A DNA stretch of 64,000 nt, from assembly GCF_035917455.1 (NCBI RefSeq), contig NZ_CP109078.1:1612001-1676000 (forward strand), in the 5' to 3' direction. Below, piece by piece: positions 43,485 through 52,350 of the stretch (position 1 is its first letter; each line of letters starts with the position of its first letter). Source of the stretch: Micromonospora sp. NBC_01796. GTDB taxonomy: Bacteria; Actinomycetota; Actinomycetes; Mycobacteriales; Micromonosporaceae. A program made the position numbers and the translations under genes. The notes under the pieces were generated by a model. It saw only the letters and a list, made by a program, of their open reading frames with translations. It made no database searches and had not been told where the DNA came from.

Positions 43485-44143
43485 ACGAAGCCGGACTCGT
43501 ACGCGGCGATCACCGCCTGGGTACGGTCCCGGGCGCCGAGCTTGCCGAGCACGTTGCCGACGTGGGTCTTCACCGTCTCGACCCCGACCACCAGCGCCTC
43601 CGCTATCTCCACGTTGGACAGTCCGGCGGCCATCAGGCGCAGCACCTCGGCCTCCCGGCCGGTCAGCCGGGCCCGGTCGAGCCGGTCGCCCCCGGTCCCC
43701 CCGTACGCGGCGGCGAGCCGCCGGACGGCCGCCGGGAACAGCAGCGAGTCGCCCCTGGCCACCAGCCGGATCGCGGCCACCAGTTCCGCCGGGCGGGCCC
43801 GCTTGAGCAGGAAACCGCTGGCTCCGGCGCGGAGCGCGGCGTAGACGTACTCGTCGTTGCCGAAGGTGGTCAGGACCAGCACCCTGGGCGGGTCGACGGA
43901 GGTGGCGAGCAGCCGCCGGGTGGCCTGGATGCCGTCGATCGCGGGCATCCGTACGTCCATCAGCACCACCGCGGGACGCAGCCGGGCCAGCAGCGGCGGC
44001 AGTTCGGCGCCGTCGGCTGCCTCGCCGACCACCCGCAGGTCCGGTTGGGCGTCGATGATCGCCCGCAGGCCGACCCGGATCAGTTCCTCGTCGTCCACGA
44101 TCAGCACGTCGATGGTCGGGCCGAATCCCGCCGGTCCGCTCAT
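43466..44143 (-). CDS. NarL/LuxR-family response regulator
   Basis: Predicted 225 residues from ATG 44143, which overlaps the kinase stop (ATGA) and has GGGAGG upstream. The receiver domain carries the acidic pair VDDEE, phospho-acceptor Asp 63 in LMDVRMP, Thr in VLTTFG, and Lys in LLLKRA. The C-terminal LuxR HTH (LTGREAEVLRLMAAGLSNVE, ETVKTHVGNVLGKL) is complete. It pairs with the upstream histidine kinase. Likely targets are the downstream membrane-protein gene and others not visible here. Confidence 0.95.
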   Translation of the reverse strand: MSGPAGFGPTIDVLIVDDEELIRVGLRAIIDAQPDLRVVGEAADGAELPPLLARLRPAVVLMDVRMPAIDGIQATRRLLATSVDPPRVLVLTTFGNDEYVYAALRAGASGFLLKRARPAELVAAIRLVARGDSLLFPAAVRRLAAAYGGTGGDRLDRARLTGREAEVLRLMAAGLSNVEIAEALVVGVETVKTHVGNVLGKLGARDRTQAVIAAYESGFVTPSAG

Positions 44144-45444
44144 GACAACACCTCCCGCTCGGTCGGCAGCCGCACCGACACCCGCCACTCGGCCCCGTCC
44201 GGTCCGGCGCTCATCCGCCCGCCGAGCAGCAGCACCCGCTCCCGCATGCCGGCCAGCCCGCGTCCGCGCCGGCGCCGGTCCGCGGTCCCCACCATCGGGT
44301 TGACCAGCTCGATCTCCAGGAACCCCACCGGTACGCCGATCCGCAGCCGAACCGGCCGCCGGCCGCCGTGCCGGGCCGCGTTGGTCAGCCCCTCCTGCAC
44401 GATCCGGTAACCCTCCCGGGACAGCATCGCCGGCAGCCGGTCGACGGCGCCGGTCAGCTCGACCTGGACCGGCAGTCCGGCCGCCGTGGTCTCGGCCACC
44501 AGCCGGTCCAGGTCGGCCAGGTCCCGCTGTGGTGACCGGGCCGGCTCCGGTTCCCCGTCACCTCGGTCCGGCGCGGATCGCCGGTCGTCCCCGCGGCCCG
44601 CCGGATCGTCTTCCCGTTCCCGGAGCAGGCCGAGTCCGTGGTCGAGGTCGTCCATCGCGGCACGCGCGGTCTCCTCGATGGCCAGCAGCGCCCGGCGGGT
44701 GAACTCCGGGTCGGTGTCGAGCAGTTCCCGGGCCGCACCGGCCTGGAGGGTGGCGACGGTGAGCGCGTGCCCGACCGAGTCGTGCAGTTCCCGGGCCAGT
44801 CGGTTGCGTTCGGCGAGTCTGGCGGCCCGCGCCTCCAGCACCGCCAGCCGTTCGGTCTGCGACGGGCCGAGCAGCACCGGCGCCATCTGGGTGGCCAGCG
44901 CCCCCAGACCCGCGACCGCGTACCCGAGGCCGAGAAGCAGGACCAGACCGGTGCCGACCAACCAGCCGGTGTCGTGTTCGTCCAGCGGACCGAAGCGTGT
45001 CCCGGCCATCGCCTCGGCCCCGATGCCGAACCACTGGGCGATGAACACCAGCGCCATCGGCAGTGCGGTGATCAGGCCCCACATCACCACACCACCGGTG
45101 ACCAGGTGCAGGCCGATCCAGAGCGCGGCGCGCAGCCGGGTCTCCCGGTCCAGCCGTCCGGACCGGGAGGGCTCCGGCAGGTCGACGTCGAGCAGCGCCC
45201 GGGCGGCGGCGATCTCCAGTGCCCGGCTGCCGCCGAGGAAGATCGGTACGGCGGCGATGACCACGGCCACGGCCAGCACCAGGACGGTCGCCCCGCGTGG
45301 CGTGTCCGAACCGGTCAGCATGGTGCCGAACAGGACCCCGAGCAGCAGGTACGGCAGCAGCAGCACCCCGCCCAGGAGCAGGAACACGCCGCGGCGGTAC
45401 GTGGTGCCCCGTACCAGGGGGGCCAACGCCGGGTGGACCGTCAC
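44140..45444 (-). CDS. NarL-type sensor histidine kinase
   Basis: Predicted 434 residues from GTG 45444. Four to six transmembrane helices in the first 190 residues act as an intramembrane sensor with little extracellular loop. The HisKA_3 dimerisation block is NRLARELHDSVGHALTV with phospho-acceptor His 221. The ATPase domain has an N box (EGLTNAARHGG) and a G box (GRGLAGMRERVLLLGG). An acidic, Arg/Asp-rich insert lies between them (about 275-310). Such kinases often respond to envelope stress or membrane-active drugs; the signal here is unknown. Its stop overlaps the response regulator start. Confidence 0.93.
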   Translation of the reverse strand: MTVHPALAPLVRGTTYRRGVFLLLGGVLLLPYLLLGVLFGTMLTGSDTPRGATVLVLAVAVVIAAVPIFLGGSRALEIAAARALLDVDLPEPSRSGRLDRETRLRAALWIGLHLVTGGVVMWGLITALPMALVFIAQWFGIGAEAMAGTRFGPLDEHDTGWLVGTGLVLLLGLGYAVAGLGALATQMAPVLLGPSQTERLAVLEARAARLAERNRLARELHDSVGHALTVATLQAGAARELLDTDPEFTRRALLAIEETARAAMDDLDHGLGLLREREDDPAGRGDDRRSAPDRGDGEPEPARSPQRDLADLDRLVAETTAAGLPVQVELTGAVDRLPAMLSREGYRIVQEGLTNAARHGGRRPVRLRIGVPVGFLEIELVNPMVGTADRRRRGRGLAGMRERVLLLGGRMSAGPDGAEWRVSVRLPTEREVLS

Positions 45445-45480
45445 CCCGCCATTGTCGCGGCCGGACGCCCGGCGGTGGGG

Positions 45481-45978
45481 TCAGCGATGCGCCTCGATGT
45501 ACTGCTTCGGGTCCTTGTCGCGGAACATGAGCCCCTTGCCGCCCGGGTGTTCGCCGTAGAAGGTGAGCCACCGGGCGCCGAGCTGGGCACGCAGTTCGAC
45601 ATCGGCGTGCCGCCGGAAGTCGGCCAGCGCCCCGTCCTCCTCCTCGGCCAGGTGCTCGCTGTTCTCCTTGCGGGCCCGCCAGACCGCCGCCCACCACTCG
45701 TCGGTGCCGAGCACGTGGTTCTTCGCCTCGGCGATGGCGTCCCGGATCTTGTTGTGGTCGCCGATCGCGTCGTCGGTCTCGTCCGCGCCGTCGTCACCGT
45801 GCCGGACCAGGTACGGGTAGAGGATCGACTCCTCCGCCTCGGCGTGGATGTCCAGGTGCAGGGCGAGCGCCTCCCAGACGGCCCGGATCTCGGCCTCGTC
45901 GCGGGCGTCGTCGAGGCGGGCGAACCCCCGACGGAAGGCGTGGTGGTCGTCCAGGATCAGCGCGGTGATGTCGTCCAT
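45481..45978 (-). CDS. Hemerythrin-like HHE-domain protein
   Basis: Predicted 165 residues from ATG 45978. A four-helix bundle carries the spaced metal ligands: DDHHAF near the start, HLDIHAEAEESILYP, DHNKI, and HLAEEEDGAL. This fits a di-iron hemerythrin-type site that binds oxygen or nitric oxide or stores iron. A polar C-terminal extension with GKGLMFRDKDP follows. It stands alone downstream (in direction of transcription) of the FMN reductase gene. Confidence 0.9.
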   Translation of the reverse strand: MDDITALILDDHHAFRRGFARLDDARDEAEIRAVWEALALHLDIHAEAEESILYPYLVRHGDDGADETDDAIGDHNKIRDAIAEAKNHVLGTDEWWAAVWRARKENSEHLAEEEDGALADFRRHADVELRAQLGARWLTFYGEHPGGKGLMFRDKDPKQYIEAHR

Positions 45979-46098
45979 GACGCTCGTCCTTCACGGGGTT
46001 GCTGGTCGGCGGCCGGTGACGCGTTGGCCGCCGACCGCCGGGTCGGGCGCGGCAACACGCCGAACCACGCTAACCCGACCCGGCGTCGCCCGCCCGGG

Positions 46099-46707
46099 TT
46101 ACGCCCGGACCCGCAGCCCGGCCAGTGCCCCGCCGACCAGTCCCACCTGCCGGTCGACCCACGCCGCGACCAGGTCGGACCCCGCAGCGAGCTGCCCCTC
46201 CAGCACGGCGAGCGGTTCGACGGGCAGGGTGGCGCCGAGTTCGGCCAGCAGGTCGGTCAGGCTGTTGGTCACCGCGCGCAGGTGCGCGTCCGAGGCGGCG
46301 ATCGTGACCGGTACGGCGACCACGCCGGCAAGTCCCCGGTGGCCGAACTGATCCAGGAAGATCTTCAACAGTCCGGTGTAGCTGCCCTTGTAGGTGGGGG
46401 TCGCCACGATCAGCAGCCGGGCCGACCGGACCACCTCGAACGGGTCGGCGACCTCGGCCGAGCCCCGCACCGGCTCGGCGTCGAAGCTCACCCCGACCAG
46501 GGTGGCCAGCTCCAGCACCTGTACGCCGTGCAGCACGGTGGCGGACCGGGCCAGGCCGGCGACCAGCGCCTCGGTCGCCGCCTCGGCGAGCGTACGGCTG
46601 CGGGAACCCGGACGCGGGTTGCCGACCAGCACCACGACGTCGGCGCCGGTGGGCGGCTCTGCGGTGGCGGGCTCGGTCTGCACCGGGATGGCGGGGTTGG
46701 CGGTCAT
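46099..46707 (-). CDS. NADPH-dependent FMN reductase family protein
   Basis: Predicted 202 residues from ATG 46707 (GAGGAGC upstream). The flavodoxin-like fold has the phosphate loop VGNPRPGSRSRTLAE, ATPTYKGSYTGLLKIFLDQF around the flavin ring, and the GLAGVVAVPVTIAASDAH strand, all typical of the SsuE/NADPH-FMN reductase family. It would reduce FMN with NADPH, possibly for a sulfonate or nitro-type monooxygenase, but none is adjacent. The N-terminal 20 residues are Pro/Thr-rich and probably disordered. Confidence 0.88.
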   Translation of the reverse strand: MTANPAIPVQTEPATAEPPTGADVVVLVGNPRPGSRSRTLAEAATEALVAGLARSATVLHGVQVLELATLVGVSFDAEPVRGSAEVADPFEVVRSARLLIVATPTYKGSYTGLLKIFLDQFGHRGLAGVVAVPVTIAASDAHLRAVTNSLTDLLAELGATLPVEPLAVLEGQLAAGSDLVAAWVDRQVGLVGGALAGLRVRA

Positions 46708-46857
46708 CGGCGGGCTCCTCGCATTACCTCTAATTCCGATCGGGTTAGTAGCTTAACCCGCACCCCCGCTCCACCGACACCTCCGCCGGAAGGGGCACTC
46801 ATCCTCGGCGATCATGGGGAAGGAAACCTCCACGACCACTCGTGACATCCTGTGGCG

Positions 46858-47376
46858 ATGACGTGGACAGCACCGGTGGTGGTGCGAAGTGGTGGGGCGC
46901 CGAACGCGCCGGAGCCGGAACTGCTGCGCGGGCTGCTCGACTGGCACCGGACGACGCTGCTGCTCAAGTGCGCCGGACTCGACGGCGGGCAACTGGCGCG
47001 GGCGAGTGTCGCCGGGTCGAACCTGTCCCTGCTCGGCCTGGTCCGGCACCTGGCCAAGGTGGAGCGGATCTGGTTCCGGCGCCGGTTCCGGGGCGAGGCG
47101 GTCGAGATGCTCTACTCGACCCCGGAGTGGAAGGACGCCGACTTCGAGGATCTCGACCCGGCGCGGGCCGAGGCCGAGTACGCCCAACTGCTCGCCGAGC
47201 AGGAGGCGGCCCGCCGCGCGGTCGAGGACGCCCCGCTGGACGCCACCTTCGTCGGCGCGGACGGCAAGGAGATCTCCCTGCGCCTGGTCTTCGTCCACAT
47301 GATCGGCGAGTACGCCCGGCACAATGGCCACGCCGACCTGATCCGTCAGGGAGTCGACGGGGTCACCGGCGCCTGA
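46858..47376 (+). CDS. DinB superfamily (DUF664) protein
   Basis: Predicted 172 residues from ATG 46858; GTG 46852 is also in frame. A four-helix DinB bundle with spaced metal His: LVRHLAKVERIWF and HMIGEYARHNGHADLIR. The RHNGHADLIRQGVDG end is the DUF664 hallmark. These proteins are widespread in actinomycetes, and some use mycothiol or bacillithiol as cofactor. No operon partner is seen; the divergent neighbour is the FMN reductase. Confidence 0.9.
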   Translation: MTWTAPVVVRSGGAPNAPEPELLRGLLDWHRTTLLLKCAGLDGGQLARASVAGSNLSLLGLVRHLAKVERIWFRRRFRGEAVEMLYSTPEWKDADFEDLDPARAEAEYAQLLAEQEAARRAVEDAPLDATFVGADGKEISLRLVFVHMIGEYARHNGHADLIRQGVDGVTGA

Positions 47377-47394
47377 ACCGCCACCCGCCCCCGG

Positions 47395-48990
47395 TCACAG
47401 GATCGGTGGTACGTCGGCGGTGATCGGCACCGCCAGTACGGTCGGACCGCTCGCGCCGAGCGCCGCCCGGAACGCGTCGACGAACTCGTCCGGCGTTGCC
47501 AACCGGGGCGCGTGGCAACCGAATCCGGCGGCCACCGCGGGAATGTCGAGGTCGGGCAGGTCCAGTCCGGGCACCCCGGCGGTCTCCTTGAACTCGGCGA
47601 ACGCCTTGAGGATGCCGTACTGGCGGTTGACCGGGACCACGAACACGACGGGCAGGCGCTGCTGGGCGGCGGTCCAGAGGGCCTGGACCGAGTACTGGAA
47701 CGAACCGTCGCCGATCACCGCGATCACCGGTCGTTGCTGGCCGGTGGCCCGCTGGGCGAGCGCGACACCGACCGCCGCCGGCAGTCCGAAGCCGAGTCCG
47801 CCGCTGGCCGTGGTGAAGTACGAGCCGGGGCGGGTGATCGGCAGGTGGCGGCGCAGGATGCTCAGGTTCGACGGGGTCTCGGTGACCAGGATCCCGTCGG
47901 CCGGCCAGTGCCGGGCCAGTACGGCGAACAGGGCCGCCGGGGCGAGCGGGTTGCCGACCTCCGGCTCCGGCGGTGCCGACCGTACCGGCGGGAGCGGGCG
48001 CTGGGCGACCGGGACCAGCGCGGCGAGTGCCGCACAGGCCAGACCGGGGTCACCGAGCAGGCTCTCCCCCACCGGGGCACGGGCCGCCTCGGCCGGGTCG
48101 TCGGTGATGTGCAGCAGTTGCGCGCCCGCAGGCAGGTAGTCGCCGGGCACGTGCGGGTAGTAGCGGAAGACCGGGGCCCCGATCACCAGGATGGTGTCGT
48201 GCCCGCTCAGCCGCTCGCCGAGCGGCCCGATGGCGAACGGCAGGATGCCCTGGTACTGCGGATGGTTCTCCGGGAAGCCGATCCGCTCGGGTGCGGGCGC
48301 GGACCAGACCGGGGCCCGGGTCCGCTCGGCCAGCGCGACCGCGGCCGACCAGCCACCGCTGCGGTCCACCCCGCCGCCGAGCACCAGGACCGGGTTGGCG
48401 CTCTCGGCGAGCAGGTCGGCGAAGTGGGCCAGCCGCTGCGGGTCGGCCGCGTACCGACGGCTGACCTGCCGTAGCTGCGGTGGCGGATCGGCCGGCTGAT
48501 GCCAGTCGTCCAGCGGCAGGGAGAGGAAGACCGGCCCGGCCGGTGGCTGCACCGCCGTGCTGTACGCACGCATCAGCGCCGCCGGGATGTCCTGGGCCCG
48601 GACCGGCTCGTAGCTCCACTTCACGTACGGCTGGGCCAGTTCGGTAGCGCGGACGCTGGTCAGTCGGGGTTCGATCAGCAGCATCTCGCGGGCCTGCTGG
48701 CCGGCGGTGACGATCAACGGGGTCTTGTTGTGCCAGGCGGTGATCAGGTTGCCCATGGCGTTCCCGGTGCCGGGGGCGGTGTGCAGGTTGACGTGCGCCG
48801 GTTCTCCGGTCGCCTGGGCGTACCCGTCGGCCATCGCCACCGCGGACGCCTCCTGGAGCGCGAGGACGTAGCTGAAGTCGTCCGGAAAGTGGCCGAGGAA
48901 CGGCTCCTCGGTCGAACCGGGGTTGCCGAACACGGTGGTCAGCCCGAGTTGGCGCAGCAGGTCGTACGTCGCGTCCCGGACCGTCGCCAT
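47395..48990 (-). CDS. mdlC: Benzoylformate decarboxylase-like ThDP enzyme
   Basis: Predicted 531 residues from ATG 48990, six bases after GGGGAGG. The ThDP enzyme fold is complete: NPGSTEEPFL with the activating Glu near 28, NLHTAPGTGNAMG, and the C-terminal cofactor motif starting GDGSFQYSVQALWTAAQ and ending near PVNRQYG. Similarity to Pseudomonas benzoylformate decarboxylase runs along the whole length. Ser26 and His70 equivalents are kept, but the catalytic His281 position (FRYH in the model enzyme) reads FRYY. The substrate or activity may therefore differ. It stands alone, so a mandelate operon is not supported. Confidence 0.87.
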   Translation of the reverse strand: MATVRDATYDLLRQLGLTTVFGNPGSTEEPFLGHFPDDFSYVLALQEASAVAMADGYAQATGEPAHVNLHTAPGTGNAMGNLITAWHNKTPLIVTAGQQAREMLLIEPRLTSVRATELAQPYVKWSYEPVRAQDIPAALMRAYSTAVQPPAGPVFLSLPLDDWHQPADPPPQLRQVSRRYAADPQRLAHFADLLAESANPVLVLGGGVDRSGGWSAAVALAERTRAPVWSAPAPERIGFPENHPQYQGILPFAIGPLGERLSGHDTILVIGAPVFRYYPHVPGDYLPAGAQLLHITDDPAEAARAPVGESLLGDPGLACAALAALVPVAQRPLPPVRSAPPEPEVGNPLAPAALFAVLARHWPADGILVTETPSNLSILRRHLPITRPGSYFTTASGGLGFGLPAAVGVALAQRATGQQRPVIAVIGDGSFQYSVQALWTAAQQRLPVVFVVPVNRQYGILKAFAEFKETAGVPGLDLPDLDIPAVAAGFGCHAPRLATPDEFVDAFRAALGASGPTVLAVPITADVPPIL

Positions 48991-49348
48991 GGGCACACCT
49001 CCCCCCGTCCGAGCCGGTCTACCCGCGTTCACGGCTTTTATCCCGCCGGATGGCACCCTTCCCGGCACCCGCCCCATCGGGTACCGATCACACCCGCGGC
49101 GGGAGCTGCCCGCATCGATCATGCCCAGAGGCCGGCGGCGATGTCTCGCCCCGAAGTCGGGGGCGCGCCCAACCCCGGGGGATCGAGGATGATCACCGTG
49201 GATCCGGGGCCGGCTGCCGTACCGCCCCCGACCTGCTCCGACCGGGAGCATCGGGGTTGGTCCGGTGTGGACGGGCGGGGTCAGGGCGCGCGGCAACCCC
49301 GCTACTGAGCCATAATCCCGACACAAGCAACCAACCGAAGGATGTGTG
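48991..49348. other. Divergent intergenic region (358 bp)
   Basis: It holds the promoters of the leftward decarboxylase gene and the rightward secreted protease gene. No further gene or recognisable operator was found. Confidence 0.5.
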
Positions 49349-50137
49349 GTGCCTGTGTTACGCAAGCGTCGATTCCGGTCGATATGGATGCTGCTCGCGC
49401 CGGTGCTGGTCGCCGGTCTCGCCTTCGTCCCCGCCGGTCCGGCCAACGCGGTCGCGAATGGCGTCGACGTTCCGAACGGTCTCTACCGGTTCGCGGTCAA
49501 GCTGACCATGACCGGCATCCCGACCGCCGACGGCGGGCGCCGCAACAGCGCCTGCTCGGGCGCCCTTGTCCAACAGAGGTGGATCATCACCGCCGGCCAC
49601 TGCTTCCGGGACCTCAACGGCGTACGGGTGGAACGCACCCTGGCCGACGAGACCCTCGCCACCGTCGGGCGGGCCGACATGTCGTCCTCGATCGGCGAGG
49701 AGGCGGAGGTGATCACGGTTCGTCAGCACCCCGAGCGGGACCTGGCACTGGTCCGGCTCGACCGCCAGATCACCACCATCGCGCCGCTCGCACTGAGCCT
49801 GCGCCCGCCGGCACCCGGTGAGGTGGTCCGGCTGACCGGTTTCGGCTCCATCCAGGGCACCAACCCGGTCCCGTCCAACCGGCTCCGCACCGGCGAGTTC
49901 ACCGTCACGTCCATTGCCGGGCCGACCATCGGCATGACCGGCCTGGCCCCGTTCCCCGACACCAGCGCCTGCGCGTACGACTCGGGTGCCCCGTACTTCC
50001 GGGACAACCAGCGCGGGGTGCGCAGCCTCGTCTCGATCGAGAGCGGCGGGCCGACCTGTCCGCACGCCCTCGAGGAGACCACCGTCCGGGTCGACAACAT
50101 CACCGGCTGGATCAAGGGCATCATCAACGCCGGCTGA
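49349..50137 (+). CDS. Secreted trypsin-like serine protease (S1)
   Basis: Predicted 262 residues from GTG 49349 (GAAGGA six bases upstream). A signal peptide covers about residues 1-35 (KRRF, hydrophobic core, ANA). The catalytic triad is visible: His 84 in TAGHCF, Asp 131 in ERDLALVRL, Ser 213 in YDSGAPYF, where the usual GDSGGP is altered but the nucleophile kept. Four cysteines could form two disulfides. It probably acts outside the cell. Convergent with the serine hydrolase gene, separated by a hairpin. Confidence 0.9.
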   Translation: MPVLRKRRFRSIWMLLAPVLVAGLAFVPAGPANAVANGVDVPNGLYRFAVKLTMTGIPTADGGRRNSACSGALVQQRWIITAGHCFRDLNGVRVERTLADETLATVGRADMSSSIGEEAEVITVRQHPERDLALVRLDRQITTIAPLALSLRPPAPGEVVRLTGFGSIQGTNPVPSNRLRTGEFTVTSIAGPTIGMTGLAPFPDTSACAYDSGAPYFRDNQRGVRSLVSIESGGPTCPHALEETTVRVDNITGWIKGIINAG

Positions 50138-50162
50138 CACCCGGCAGCCGCCCCGACGCCCT

Positions 50163-50223
50163 TGATCGTCGGTTGTCGCGCCGGGCACCCGCCGTGCGGG
50201 TTTCCACCGGTAACCGACGATCA
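50163..50223. terminator. Inverted repeat between convergent genes
   Basis: GATCGTCGGTT at 50164-50174 pairs with 50212-50222, extended by one T-A pair; the 37-nt loop contains a further GC-rich inner stem. It probably ends transcription from both sides and resembles the 38.6-kb repeat in layout. Confidence 0.6.
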
Positions 50224-50235
50224 GGGTGTCCGGGT

Positions 50236-51516
50236 TCAGAAGTAGTTCGGGTAGAGGTTCGTCGTCGGCCAGGTGGTCACCTTGGCCGAGGCCGCCCACA
50301 GCAGCGGGTCGATCTCGGGGTACGCCAGACCCGACGCATCGTCGCGCTGGTTGAACAGCACCGCCCAACTCCGCCCCTGGTACGTCCGGACCAGCAGCGA
50401 GTACGTTCCCGGCATGCTGCCGGTGTGCCAGGTGTTGCGGCCGGTCCCGCCGGTGGTGACCGGGCGGACCTGCCAGCCCAGCCCGTAGTACCAGCCGGCC
50501 GGGTCGACCCCGATCCCGCCGGGAACGGCCCAGACCCGCCCCAGCGAGGTGCTGTTCAGCACCGGACCGGCGGCGTCGAAGGCCGACGCCCAGCGCACCA
50601 GGTCCACCGCCGACCCGATCCAGCCACCGTTGGCGTCCTGCAACCGCATGCTGAACGCCCCGTACGGCGCGGCCACGGTGGCCCCGGTCTCGTTCAACAC
50701 CGTCGGGCCGGTGTACTGGGAGCGGTAACGCACCTCACCGGCGTGCGGGGCGATGCTCCAACCCTGGGCCATCCGGGTGATGCCCAGCGGGGCGAGAAGC
50801 TTCTGCTGCACGTACATGGCGTAGGGCAGGCCGCTGACCGCCTCGATCACCCGACCGGCCGACTGGTAGCCGAAATTGCTGTACGCGACCCTCGTACCGG
50901 GGTCGTGTTGCAGCGGCTGGCCGGCCATGTACCGGATCACGTCGGCCGGGTACAACTCCATCGGTACGCCCAGCGCCCGGGAGATGGTCCGGTCGGCGAA
51001 GTTCGGGTCGAAGGCCAGGGCCCGGTCCCATCCCCCGGTGTGTTGGAGCAGTTGCCAGAGGGTCACCCGCGACAGCCGGGGGTCGGCGGTCTGCCCGGCC
51101 GGCGGGGTGAGGTCGAGCAGCGACGCTACCGGGGTGCCGAGCGCCACCGCACCGTCCTGGGCCAGTCGGGCCAGCGCGGCGGCGGTCACCGACTTCGACA
51201 GGCTGGCGATCCGGAACAGCGAGGTCGGCGCGACCGTCTGCGCCGGGTCGTCGCTGTAGCTGTAACCACGGGCGAGCACCAGCCGCCCCTGGTGCGTGAC
51301 GGCCAACTGGCCGGCGGAGATGTTCCGCGCCTGCATGAAGCTCTTCATCGTGTCGTCGAAGCTCTTCAGCGCGGTCACCGCCGTACCGGTGACCTTCCAG
51401 GTCGGTGCGGCGGCCCGCGCGGGCGCCGTGACCAGGGCGCCCCCGGTCAACGTCCCGGCACCTGCCGCCCCGATCAGCTTGCCGAAGGTCCGCCGGTCCA
51501 AACCTGTACGTCGCAT
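50236..51516 (-). CDS. Tat-exported serine hydrolase of the beta-lactamase/DD-peptidase (class C) family
   Basis: Predicted 426 residues from ATG 51516 with GGGGAGGAC upstream. A twin-arginine signal is present (LDRRTFGKLIGAAGAG, then ARA). The active-site set is complete: SLSK at 105-108 (nucleophile Ser 105), YSN at 212-214, and HTG in WHTGSMPG. This is the esterase/DD-peptidase/EstB-like layout, not a classical resistance beta-lactamase. It probably acts on cell-wall peptides or esters outside the membrane. Confidence 0.92.
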   Translation of the reverse strand: MRRTGLDRRTFGKLIGAAGAGTLTGGALVTAPARAAAPTWKVTGTAVTALKSFDDTMKSFMQARNISAGQLAVTHQGRLVLARGYSYSDDPAQTVAPTSLFRIASLSKSVTAAALARLAQDGAVALGTPVASLLDLTPPAGQTADPRLSRVTLWQLLQHTGGWDRALAFDPNFADRTISRALGVPMELYPADVIRYMAGQPLQHDPGTRVAYSNFGYQSAGRVIEAVSGLPYAMYVQQKLLAPLGITRMAQGWSIAPHAGEVRYRSQYTGPTVLNETGATVAAPYGAFSMRLQDANGGWIGSAVDLVRWASAFDAAGPVLNSTSLGRVWAVPGGIGVDPAGWYYGLGWQVRPVTTGGTGRNTWHTGSMPGTYSLLVRTYQGRSWAVLFNQRDDASGLAYPEIDPLLWAASAKVTTWPTTNLYPNYF

Positions 51517-51530
51517 GCCCGTCCTCCCCG

Positions 51531-51572
51531 TGATCGTCGAGCCTTGATCGTCGAGCCTTGATCATCGACGGG
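51531..51572. repeat. Three tandem 14-nt units in a promoter region
   Basis: TGATCGTCGAGCCT occurs at 51531-51544 and 51545-51558, followed by a diverged unit at 51559-51572. The repeats lie in the 115-bp divergent gap between the serine hydrolase and thymidine kinase genes, 15 bp upstream of the hydrolase start. Confidence 0.7.
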
Positions 51573-51631
51573 GGTCAGGGTAACCGAGAGACGAGTTCTC
51601 GCCGGTCGGGTCGGGCGCTACGGTGTGGCCC

Positions 51632-52204
51632 GTGGATCTCACCGTCATCCTGGGGCCGATGAAGAGCGGAAAGTCGCTCGAACTCGTCAGCCTGCTCTCG
51701 CCCCTGCAGTACACCAACGTCCGGCACCGGGTCTACCAGAGCGCCCGGCACGTACGCGACGTCGGCGTCGTCTCCCGCAGCGGTGCCGCCCTGGCGACGG
51801 TGAAGACGACCTCGCTCGCCGCCGCCCTGGACGAGCAGGTGGAGGTGGTCGGGATCGACGAGGTGCACATGTTCACCGTCACCGACGTGTCGGTGGTCCG
51901 GACCCTGCTGGGGCGGGGCACCCGGGTGGTGGCGGCCGGGATCGACCTGGATCACCGGGGCGAGATGTTCGCCCCCGTACGCGCCCTGCTCGAACTCGGT
52001 CCGGCGACGGTGACCTACCGGCGCGCGGTGTGCGACATCTGCCGGCACTTCACCGCCGTCTACACCCAGGTGCTCGAACACGGTGAGCCGATGATCCGGG
52101 TGCTCCCGCCGTCGACCGCACTGCCGGACGACGGGACCTACACCTACGAGGCCCGCTGCCGGGACTGCGCCGTGCTGCCCGTCGCCGCCCCGGTCCCGGC
52201 CTGA
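51632..52204 (+). CDS. tdk: Thymidine kinase (type II)
   Basis: Predicted 190 residues from GTG 51632; GTG 51623 would add three residues. P-loop GPMKSGKS at 8-15, the IDEVHMF variant of the IDEAQF Walker B motif, and a lid with two Cys pairs (CDIC and CRDC) for structural zinc are all present. It phosphorylates thymidine with ATP in the salvage pathway. The Val/His changes in the Asp-Glu motif are mild, and activity is likely retained. No operon partner. Confidence 0.9.
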   Translation: MDLTVILGPMKSGKSLELVSLLSPLQYTNVRHRVYQSARHVRDVGVVSRSGAALATVKTTSLAAALDEQVEVVGIDEVHMFTVTDVSVVRTLLGRGTRVVAAGIDLDHRGEMFAPVRALLELGPATVTYRRAVCDICRHFTAVYTQVLEHGEPMIRVLPPSTALPDDGTYTYEARCRDCAVLPVAAPVPA

Positions 52205-52262
52205 CCCCGCCTCCGGCACCCCCCGCCGCTGGTCCGGGCGATTTTTTCCGGTCCGGATGACA

Positions 52263-52309
52263 CCGGAATGTCGATTCCGGGAGGCTGGCTCCGACCTCTG
52301 ATGTGAGGG
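52263..52309 (+). promoter_or_regulatory. ECF42-like promoter, copy 1 (VOC/sigma unit)
   Basis: TGTCGA at 52269-52274 and CGACCT at 52292-52297, 17 nt apart, fit the -35/-10 pattern described for ECF42 sigma factors. The 47-bp block around them is repeated, with 41 of 47 bases the same, on the minus strand at 58538-58584. The VOC gene starts 54 bp after the -10 element. Confidence 0.75.
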
Positions 52310-52350
52310 CCCGACCGGTGGTGCCCGACGACCGAGGAGAGGACTGGACA

